This document shows, piece after piece, positions 58,029-64,000 of a stretch of DNA of 64,000 nt; positions within the stretch are counted from its first letter, which is position 1; every line of letters begins with the position of its first letter. The position numbers and the translations under genes were made by a program. The stretch comes from Microbacterium sp. RU33B (GTDB lineage: Bacteria; Actinomycetota; Actinomycetes; Actinomycetales; Microbacteriaceae). Under the pieces are notes generated by a model, which did not search any database, had not been told where the DNA came from, and saw only the letters and a program-made list of their open reading frames with translations. The DNA is taken from positions 310,001 to 374,000 of the forward strand of contig NZ_FTPO01000001.1 of the NCBI RefSeq assembly GCF_900155915.1, written 5' to 3'.

Positions 58029-58730
58029 CTAGACCGTCACCGCATGAGCGGATGAGCCGCCTCGCAGCTCCCGGTGCAGCCGCTCCATCCGCGCGTCGAG
58101 CTCCGAGGCCGTGTCGGCGGCGCTCTTGAGCTCGGCCAGAAGCGTGGAGGGCACCTGGCTGTCGTACTTGTAGTAGATCTTGTGCTCCAGGCTGGCCCAG
58201 AAATCCATCGCGATCGTGCGGAACTGCACTTCGACCGGCACGTCGACCCGCCCGCTGGAGAGGAAGACCGGCACTTCGAAGATCGCGTGGAGGCTCTTGT
58301 AGCCGTTGGGCTTGGGCTGGGCGATGTAGTCCTTCACGACGCGCAGCGTCAGGTCGTCCTGCTGGGTGAGCAGATCGAACAGCCGGTACGCGTCGTTCAC
58401 GAACGCACACGTCACACGCACGCCCGCGATGTCGGTGATGTGGGCGCGGATGCTCGCGAAGTCGGGGTCGATCCCCTTGCGCGACACCTTCTCGACGATG
58501 CCGTCGGGCGTCTTGACCCGGCTGGACACGTGCTCGATCGGGTTGTACTCGTGCATCTGCAGGAACTCGTCCCGGAGGATCGAGATCTTCGTCTCGACTT
58601 CGCGCAGACCGAACTGGTACTCGATGACGAAGCGCTGGAACTCGTCGCGCATCGCACGCAGCTGACCGGCCGAATAGCTCACCGCCCCGTCCGTCGCGGT
58701 GAGCAGGGGGGAGTCGTCGGCACGGGACAT
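58029..58730 (-). CDS. Small alarmone synthetase (RelA/SpoT-domain, (p)ppGpp synthetase)
   Basis: A 233-residue single-domain GTP pyrophosphokinase. The synthetase motifs are visible: SSRVKTPDGIVEKVSRKG, DIAGVRVTCAFVNDAYRLFDLL, RVVKDYIAQPKPNGYKSLHAIFEVPV (G-loop YKSLH) and VEVQFRTIAMDFWASLEHKIYYK. No hydrolase, TGS or ACT domain is present, so it is a RelP/RelQ-type enzyme making (p)ppGpp. The ATG at 58730 lies close to the divergent DUF2510 gene. It is monocistronic. Confidence 0.93.
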   Translation of the reverse strand: MSRADDSPLLTATDGAVSYSAGQLRAMRDEFQRFVIEYQFGLREVETKISILRDEFLQMHEYNPIEHVSSRVKTPDGIVEKVSRKGIDPDFASIRAHITDIAGVRVTCAFVNDAYRLFDLLTQQDDLTLRVVKDYIAQPKPNGYKSLHAIFEVPVFLSSGRVDVPVEVQFRTIAMDFWASLEHKIYYKYDSQVPSTLLAELKSAADTASELDARMERLHRELRGGSSAHAVTV

Positions 58731-58819
58731 GAGCCGAACGTAGCGAGGCAGTCTCTCAGCGGGCTGTGAAGGATGTCGCGGCTCCGGGGCCGGGCGGAAC
58801 CGACAGTAGGCTGGGCGCC

Positions 58820-59602
58820 ATGACCTCCCCTGCGCCCGGCTGGTACGACGACGCCCACGGCTCACTGCGCTGGTGGGACGGTGCGCAGTGGACTGCGCAC
58901 GTCCAGGCGCTCCCCGCGCCGGCCGCGCAGGCTCCGAGCGAGCCCGCTCCCGATGCCGCTGCCGACTTCGCGGCGCAGTTCGAGCAGACCTCTCCCGCCG
59001 TCCCGCCGATTCCGACGGGACCCGGGGCAGGGGTCGGGATGCCCCCCTACGCCGGCGCGCTCGGCACGGCTCCCTCCGATCCGCAGCAGTTCCCGCAGGC
59101 TCCGCCGCCGCCGAAGTCGAAGATGTGGATCGTCTGGGTCGTCATCGGCGTCGTCGTCCTGGCCGTGATCGGCGGGGCCGTCGCCTTCGCGATCGCGATC
59201 TTCTCCCAGTTCTCCGCCCCGTCCGGCAACGGGGCCGAAGGCCCCGACCAGGAGGCCGCCGTCGCGGCCGTGTATCAGCACGACATCGCCTGGCAGACCG
59301 CGAACTGCGACGACTTCGAAGAGGCGACGACGAGCGCCTACCGCGACGACACCGGATTCGTCGACTGCGACGACTTCGTCGAACAGGCCGAGTACTTCCT
59401 CGAGACGACCAGCGACTACGAGGTGACCGTGACCGATGTCGAGCAAGACGGCGACGTGATCATCGTCGAGACCACCGAGACGTATCTGACCAGCGTCGAC
59501 GGCGACGGGGAGCCCCTCGAGAGCCCGGAGGCCATCTCGGAGGACTACCAGTACACGATCGTCGACGATGCCGGCACGTGGCGCATCGACGCGTGGGACT
59601 GA
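58820..59602 (+). CDS. DUF2510 domain-containing membrane protein
   Basis: A 260-residue actinobacterial envelope protein. The N-terminal DUF2510 is PGWYDDAHGSLRWWDGAQWT, followed by a Pro/Ala-rich linker, one transmembrane helix (about 101-128, IVWVVIGVVVLAVIGGAVAF) and an acidic extracellular domain of NTF2-like appearance (AVAAVYQHDIAWQTANCDDF to YTIVDDAGTWRIDAWD) with two cysteines. DUF2510 is often found in wall- or secretion-associated proteins; the role here is unknown. It is followed one base later by the TauE gene start. Confidence 0.87.
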   Translation: MTSPAPGWYDDAHGSLRWWDGAQWTAHVQALPAPAAQAPSEPAPDAAADFAAQFEQTSPAVPPIPTGPGAGVGMPPYAGALGTAPSDPQQFPQAPPPPKSKMWIVWVVIGVVVLAVIGGAVAFAIAIFSQFSAPSGNGAEGPDQEAAVAAVYQHDIAWQTANCDDFEEATTSAYRDDTGFVDCDDFVEQAEYFLETTSDYEVTVTDVEQDGDVIIVETTETYLTSVDGDGEPLESPEAISEDYQYTIVDDAGTWRIDAWD

Positions 59603-59603
59603 C

Positions 59604-60401
59604 GTGACGACGCCGACGGCGCGACCGCCGCGCACCACGCGCTTCTATCTGCTCTGCCTCGCGATCGGCCTGGCGGCAGGACTTCTCTCCGGGCTGTTCG
59701 GCGTGGGCGGCGGCACCGTCATCGTGCCGCTGCTCGTCCTGCTCCTGCGCTTCGACCAGCGGCTCGCCGCGGGCACGTCGCTGGCGGCCATCGTCCCGAC
59801 GGCGATGGTCGGCGTGATCTCGTACGCGGTCACGGGGTCGGTCGCCTGGATACCGGCGCTCATCCTCGCCGCCGGTGCTGTCGTGGGCGCCCAGGTGGGA
59901 ACCTGGCTCCTCCCCAAGGTGCCGGTCACGGTGCTCCGCTGGGGCTTCGTCGGGTTCCTCGCCGTGGTCATCGTGATGCTGTTCATCGTCATCCCGTCGC
60001 GTGATGCGGAACTCGTGCTCTCGGTGGGCGTGGGCATCGGCCTCGCCGCACTCGGACTCGTGACGGGCGTGCTCGCCGGGCTCCTGGGCGTGGGGGGCGG
60101 AGTGGTCGTCGTCCCCGTGCTGATGATCGTGTTCGGCACGAGCGACCTCATCGCGAAGGGCACCTCGCTGCTCATGATGATCCCCACCGCACTGTCGGGC
60201 ACGATCGGCAACGTCCGTCGCCGCAACGTCGACCTCCTCGCCGCGGTCCTCATCGGTGCCGCCGCCTGCACGACGACGGCGCTGGGGGCATGGATCGCCA
60301 CCCTCGTCGACCCGCTCGTGGGCAACGTGCTCTTCGCGGCCTTCCTCGCCTTCATCGCCGTGCAGATGGCGCTGAAGGCCGTGCGCGGACGCGCGCGCTG
60401 A
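59604..60401 (+). CDS. Sulfite exporter TauE/SafE family permease
   Basis: A 265-residue permease with about eight helices. The duplicated family motif is clear: GLLSGLFGVGGGTVIVPLLVLLL and GVLAGLLGVGGGVVVVPVLMIVFG, plus AAGTSLAAIVPTAMVG and AKGTSLLMMIPTALSG. TauE/SafE proteins export sulfite, sulfoacetate or other organic anions. The start is GTG at 59604, just after the DUF2510 stop, so it is probably co-transcribed. The substrate is unknown. Confidence 0.92.
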   Translation: MTTPTARPPRTTRFYLLCLAIGLAAGLLSGLFGVGGGTVIVPLLVLLLRFDQRLAAGTSLAAIVPTAMVGVISYAVTGSVAWIPALILAAGAVVGAQVGTWLLPKVPVTVLRWGFVGFLAVVIVMLFIVIPSRDAELVLSVGVGIGLAALGLVTGVLAGLLGVGGGVVVVPVLMIVFGTSDLIAKGTSLLMMIPTALSGTIGNVRRRNVDLLAAVLIGAAACTTTALGAWIATLVDPLVGNVLFAAFLAFIAVQMALKAVRGRAR

Positions 60402-60465
60402 GGCATCCGGTTTCTTCACACCCCCTCGCCGCGGATGCGCGCGGGCCGCTCGGTAGACTGGCGGG

Positions 60466-60912
60466 GTGGCAGTGAATCCCGAGCTCGTCGGACGTGTGTT
60501 CCCGCCGACGCCGCCGTACCTCGTCGGCCGCGAGAAGGTGCGCGAGTTCGCGCGGGCCGTCTTCGCGACCGATCCTCAGCACACCGACCCGGCCGCGGCC
60601 CAGGCGCTCGGCTACGCCGACGTGGTCGCTCCGCCGACGTTCGCGATGGTGATCCAGGACCAGACGCTGCAGATCCTGCTCGCCGAGCCCGATTCGGGCA
60701 TCGTGCTCGCCCGCACGGTCCACGCCGATCAGCGCTTCCGCTACTCCCGGCCCATCGTCGCGGGCGATGAGCTCACGGGCACGCTGAGCGTGACGGGGGT
60801 GCGCGCGATCGGAGGCAACGCCCTCGTCACGAGCGAGGCCGAGATCACGGATGCTGCGGGCGACCACGTCGTGACGGCGACATCCGTCCTCCTGATCGGA
60901 GCGGACGAATGA
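60466..60912 (+). CDS. HadA-like MaoC-family dehydratase (FAS1-like N-terminal domain)
   Basis: A 148-residue hot-dog protein of the UPF0336/HadA type. PELVGRVFPPTPPYLVGREKVREFARAVF, VVAPPTFAMVIQDQ and the C-terminal hot-dog strands match the family, which pairs with a HadB-like subunit to dehydrate 3-hydroxyacyl-ACP. The start is GTG at 60466; its end overlaps the partner gene (ATGA). HadAB followed by murB is a widespread actinobacterial order, which supports the assignment. The role here outside mycolic-acid synthesis is not settled. Confidence 0.9.
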   Translation: MAVNPELVGRVFPPTPPYLVGREKVREFARAVFATDPQHTDPAAAQALGYADVVAPPTFAMVIQDQTLQILLAEPDSGIVLARTVHADQRFRYSRPIVAGDELTGTLSVTGVRAIGGNALVTSEAEITDAAGDHVVTATSVLLIGADE

Positions 60913-61310
60913 CCGATCTCAACGTCGGCGACGTCGTGGCCGAGCGCGCCGTCCACCTCACCCGCGAATCGCTCGTGCGCTACGCCGGCGCGTCGGGCGA
61001 CTTCAACCCGATCCACTACCGCGACGACGTCGCCGCCGCCGTGGGGCTTCCCGGCGTCCTGGCGCACGGCATGCTGACGATGGGCCTCGCGGTCGAGACG
61101 CTCGTGCCCTGGCTCGGCGACACCGGGCGCATCCTCGAGTACGGCGCGAAGTTCACGCGGCCCGTCGTGGTCGATCCCGAGACCGGTGCCGACCTCACGA
61201 TCGTCGCGAAGGTCGGCGCCGTCGAGGGCGACGCGGTGCGCATCGATCTCACCGTCACCGCCGGTGAGACCAGCGTGCTCGGCAAGGCGCAGGTGCGCGT
61301 CCGCGCGTGA
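60909..61310 (+). CDS. HadB-like MaoC-family dehydratase
   Basis: A 133-residue hot-dog dehydratase. The hydratase motif is YAGASGDFNPIHYRDDVAAAVGLPGVLAHGMLTMG, where Asp and His form the catalytic pair of (R)-hydratases. The active site of the HadAB dimer therefore lies in this subunit. ATG at 60909 overlaps the HadA-like stop, and its own stop overlaps the murB GTG, so the three genes are translated together. Confidence 0.92.
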   Translation: MTDLNVGDVVAERAVHLTRESLVRYAGASGDFNPIHYRDDVAAAVGLPGVLAHGMLTMGLAVETLVPWLGDTGRILEYGAKFTRPVVVDPETGADLTIVAKVGAVEGDAVRIDLTVTAGETSVLGKAQVRVRA

Positions 61311-62452
61311 CCGCCATGCCCGAGATCGAGCCCCTTCCGCTCGCGCAGCTGACCACGCTGCGCACGGGCGGCGTCCCCGAGCGGATGATCGACGCGCTCA
61401 CGACCGATGAGCTCGTCGCCGCGCTGCGCGACGCGTGGGCCGTCTCCGAGCCCTGGCTCGTGATCGGCGGCGGGTCGAACCTGTTCGTCGGCGACGAGCC
61501 GTTCGAGGGCACGGTCATCCGTGTACGCACCCAGGGCGTCGAGCGGATGCCGTCGCCGCGGCCGGGTCACGCACGGCTCCGTGTGCAGGCCGGCCACGAC
61601 TGGGACGCGCTCGTCGCGTTCGCCGTCGCAGAGGGGCTCGCGGGCATCGAGGCGATGTCGGGCATCCCGGGCACGGTCGGGGCCGCCCCCGTGCAGAACG
61701 TCGGCGCCTACGGGCAGGAGATCGTGCAGACCCTCGTCGAGGTCGATCTGCTCGACGAGGAGACCGGCGAGGTCTCGACGGTCTCCGCCGCCGAGCTCGG
61801 CCTGGGCTTCCGCACATCCGTGCTCAAGCAGCACTACGGCTCGCTTCCGCTGCGCTCCGGCGTGATCCTCACCGTGACCCTCGAGCTGGCCGAGGTCGGG
61901 TACGCCGAGCGTCCGATCGCAGGCGAGCAGCTGCGCGCAGCCCTCGGACTCGGACCGGATGACGCGGTCAGCGTCGCGTGGATCCGCGACCACGTGCTCG
62001 CGACACGGCGCCGCAAGGGCATGGTGCTCGACCCCGACGACGCCGATACATGGAGCGCCGGATCCTTCTTCCAGAACGCCGTGGTGTCGGCCTCCTTCGC
62101 CCGCACGCTCCCGCCGGAGTGCCCGCGGTGGCCGCTCGCGCCCGATCTCGACCCCGTGCTGGTGATCCCGCTCGAGGCCTACGACGGCTACATCCCGCCG
62201 CCGGTCGCCCGGGAGTCCGAGGTCAAGGTCAGCGCCGCCTGGCTCATCGAGCACTCGGGGCTGCGCAAGGGGTTCAAGCTCCCGCGGTCGCGCGCCGCGC
62301 TGTCGACGAAGCACGCGCTCGCGCTGACCAATCGCGGAGGGGCGACGGCGGGCGAGCTCGCCGAGCTCGCACGGTTCATCCAGGGGCGCGTGCAGTCGGA
62401 GTTCGGTCTCATCCTGCAGCCCGAGCCGGTGCTCGTCGGCGTCGAGATCTGA
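61307..62452 (+). CDS. murB: UDP-N-acetylmuramate dehydrogenase
   Basis: A 381-residue flavoenzyme that reduces UDP-GlcNAc-enolpyruvate to UDP-MurNAc in peptidoglycan synthesis. It has TTLRTGG, the FAD-binding LVIGGGSNLFVGDEPFEGTVI, AMSGIPGTVGAAPVQNVGAYGQE and the catalytic-Ser motif GSFFQNAVV, with the ending FGLILQPEPVLVG. Actinobacterial MurB proteins are of this longer type. The GTG start overlaps the HadB-like stop. A perfect 14-bp hairpin follows. Confidence 0.96.
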   Translation: MTAMPEIEPLPLAQLTTLRTGGVPERMIDALTTDELVAALRDAWAVSEPWLVIGGGSNLFVGDEPFEGTVIRVRTQGVERMPSPRPGHARLRVQAGHDWDALVAFAVAEGLAGIEAMSGIPGTVGAAPVQNVGAYGQEIVQTLVEVDLLDEETGEVSTVSAAELGLGFRTSVLKQHYGSLPLRSGVILTVTLELAEVGYAERPIAGEQLRAALGLGPDDAVSVAWIRDHVLATRRRKGMVLDPDDADTWSAGSFFQNAVVSASFARTLPPECPRWPLAPDLDPVLVIPLEAYDGYIPPPVARESEVKVSAAWLIEHSGLRKGFKLPRSRAALSTKHALALTNRGGATAGELAELARFIQGRVQSEFGLILQPEPVLVGVEI

Positions 62453-62480
62453 CCCCCGCCGGCTCGACGCAGGAGATCTC

Positions 62481-62513
62481 GCCGAGACAGGCGAGGTCGT
62501 CGCCTGTCTCGGC
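62481..62513. terminator. Bidirectional terminator between murB and the aminotransferase gene
   Basis: GCCGAGACAGGCGA (62481-62494) pairs perfectly with 62500-62513 around GGTCG. Confidence 0.88.
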
Positions 62514-62540
62514 CCGGATGCCTCGCTTCGGCGGCGCGGG

Positions 62541-63740
62541 TCAGGCGAACAGGGCCTGAAGGCGACGCACGCCCTCGAGCAGGGCGTCGTCGCCGAGCGC
62601 GTACGACAGGCGGAGGTAGCCGCTGGGGCCGAACGCCTCACCGGGGACGACCGCCACTTCGGCCTCCTCGAGGATGAGATCCGCGAGCTCCAGCGACGTC
62701 TCGATGCGCTTCCCGCGCCACTCCCGACCGAGGAGGCCGCGCACGTCGGGGTAGACGTAGAACGCCCCGAGAGGATTCGGCACGCTCACCCCGTCGATCT
62801 TCGACAGCTCCTCGACGATCAGCTTGCGGCGACGGTCGAAGGCGAGGCGGAACTCCTCGGCCTCGACCTGCGGACCCGTGAGCGCGGCCAGGGCGGCGCG
62901 CTGGGCGATGTTGTTGACATTGCTCGACAGGTGCGACTGGAGATTGGCGGCGAGCCTGATCGCGTCCTTCGGGCCCACCATCCAGCCCACGCGCCATCCG
63001 GTCATCGCGTACGTCTTGGCGACGCCGTTCACGAGGATCGTCTGGCCGGCGACCGCCGGAACGGCCTCGACGATCGAGACGGCGCGGACGCCTTCGTAGA
63101 CCAGGTTCTGGTAGATCTCGTCCGAGATGATCCAGATGCCGTGCTCGAGGGCCCACTCGCCGATGGCCTTGGTCTCCTCCGGCGTGTAGACCGAGCCGGT
63201 CGGGTTCGACGGCGACACGAACACGAGCGCGGTCGTGCGGTCGGTGCGGGCGGCCTCGAGCTGGGCGACGGTGACCTTGTAGTCCTGGTCGGCGCCTGCG
63301 AACACCTCGACGGGCACTCCGTCGGCCAGAGCGATCGCCTCGGGGTACGTCGTCCAGAACGGGGCGGGCAGGAGCACCTCGTCGCCGGGGTTCACGACGG
63401 CCTGGAAGGCCTGGTACACGGCCTGCTTCCCGCCGTTGGTCACGATCACCTGCGACGCGTCGACTTCGAGGCCGGAGTCGCGGAGGGTCTTGGCGGCGAT
63501 GGCCTCGCGCAGCACGGGCAGGCCGACGGCCGGTGTGTAGCGGTAGTTCGCGGGGTCGTGGAGAGCGTGCGCCGCGGCGTCCACGATGAAGTCGGGAGTG
63601 GCGAAATCGGGCTCCCCGGCCGCATAGGAGATGACGGGCCGGCCGGCGGCCTGGAGCGCCTTGGCCTTCGCGTCGACCTTGAGGGTCGCCGACTCGGCGA
63701 TGGCGGACAACTTCCGGGAGAGGGGGGCGCGTTCGGTCAC
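62541..63740 (-). CDS. Class I/II pyridoxal-phosphate aminotransferase (aspartate aminotransferase-like)
   Basis: A 399-residue PLP enzyme. It opens with [22 protein letters not shown] and [16 protein letters not shown], has [23 protein letters not shown] and [12 protein letters not shown], and the PLP lysine in [16 protein letters not shown]. The pattern fits bacterial Ib-type aspartate aminotransferases, so aspartate/2-oxoglutarate is the likely reaction. The start is GTG at 63740, because the upstream sequence in frame is not conserved-looking. It converges with murB and is divergent from an ABC ATPase gene. Confidence 0.92.
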   Translation of the reverse strand: MTERAPLSRKLSAIAESATLKVDAKAKALQAAGRPVISYAAGEPDFATPDFIVDAAAHALHDPANYRYTPAVGLPVLREAIAAKTLRDSGLEVDASQVIVTNGGKQAVYQAFQAVVNPGDEVLLPAPFWTTYPEAIALADGVPVEVFAGADQDYKVTVAQLEAARTDRTTALVFVSPSNPTGSVYTPEETKAIGEWALEHGIWIISDEIYQNLVYEGVRAVSIVEAVPAVAGQTILVNGVAKTYAMTGWRVGWMVGPKDAIRLAANLQSHLSSNVNNIAQRAALAALTGPQVEAEEFRLAFDRRRKLIVEELSKIDGVSVPNPLGAFYVYPDVRGLLGREWRGKRIETSLELADLILEEAEVAVVPGEAFGPSGYLRLSYALGDDALLEGVRRLQALFA

Positions 63741-63906
63741 GACTTCGAGGGTATCGCTGTCGCTTGCGCGACACGGCATGCACTCGTGCCACGTCGCCGG
63801 TTTCTCCGATGCGCGGTCTCGCAGGGGCGGGCATCCACCGAATGGGGGAGGCGGGGCCCTCCGCACGACGGTGGATTTCGGCATCCGGTGTCGACAGAGT
63901 GGACTC

Positions 63907-64000
63907 ATGGATCACGTTGCAGTGCAGGTGCGCAATCTGCGCAAGTCGTACGGCGCCCGCTCGGTCGTCGACGACGTGTCGTTCGACATCGCCACCGGGG
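63907..64000 (+). CDS. ABC transporter ATP-binding protein (N-terminus only)
   Basis: The first 31 codons of an ABC ATPase, cut by the window end. [26 protein letters not shown] is the standard first strand and A-loop region (aromatic Tyr of KSYG) just before the Walker A motif, which lies beyond the window. The transported substrate and partner subunits are not visible. Confidence 0.85.
   Translation, partial: MDHVAVQVRNLRKSYGARSVVDDVSFDIATG

Overview
This is a high-GC Gram-positive (actinobacterial) chromosome segment, most likely from Microbacteriaceae such as Microbacterium. The grounds are the very high G+C, frequent GTG starts and GTGA/ATGA stop-start overlaps, a DUF2510 protein, an F420-type PPOX enzyme, an FBP-domain protein, a hadA-hadB-murB gene order, and LAXTG rather than LPXTG sorting signals. 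The species assignment is inference.

Layout. 1-6.4 kb: housekeeping and metabolic genes (amidase cut by the window edge, agmatine deiminase, D,D-carboxypeptidase, F420-type PPOX enzyme, FNT channel, SOUL protein, YajQ). 6.4-12.7 kb: an alpha-glucan operon (binding protein, two permeases, GH13 enzyme) behind two LacI-type operators, with no ATPase gene. 12.7-21.1 kb: BASS transporter, FBP protein, sugar kinase, tRNA-Tyr, a membrane protein, phytoene-dehydrogenase-like and IMPase-like enzymes, an M23 peptidase, tRNA-Thr and tRNA-Met.

21.03-33.19 kb: a 12-kb genomic island in the 3' end of tRNA-Met, bounded by a perfect 42-bp direct repeat. It carries a LacI repressor, a sugar/nucleoside-type ABC importer, two nucleoside hydrolases flanking a ribokinase, a second LacI regulator, an LPRTGG surface protein and an unknown polytopic membrane protein. 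No integrase is recognisable, so the island looks immobilised.

33.2-43.0 kb: a cell-surface locus. It holds two LAXTG-anchored proteins (one with a Ca-binding-like loop, one a seven-repeat RCC1 propeller), a TasA/camelysin-like secreted protein, and a SipW-type signal peptidase fused to what looks like its own substrate leader and a LamG domain. A LuxR response regulator, a histidine kinase and a third membrane protein complete it. A palindrome of form CCCCA-N4-YGGGG occurs before the surface genes and in the divergent region next to the regulator, which suggests one regulon. This is the most novel-looking part of the window.

43-64 kb: GAF-ANTAR regulator, SRPBCC protein, zinc alcohol dehydrogenase, SGNH lipoprotein, an unknown repeat protein, a cupin/FAD-oxidase pair and an alpha/beta hydrolase. 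Next comes a TIM-barrel isomerase plus Gfo/Idh/MocA operon that shares an operator with a TetR gene. Then follow a siderophore-interacting protein, a monooxygenase/aldo-keto reductase pair, a GNAT enzyme, an HExxH protein, a small alarmone synthetase, a DUF2510 protein, TauE, HadA/HadB-like dehydratases, MurB, a class I aminotransferase, and the first 31 codons of an ABC ATPase.
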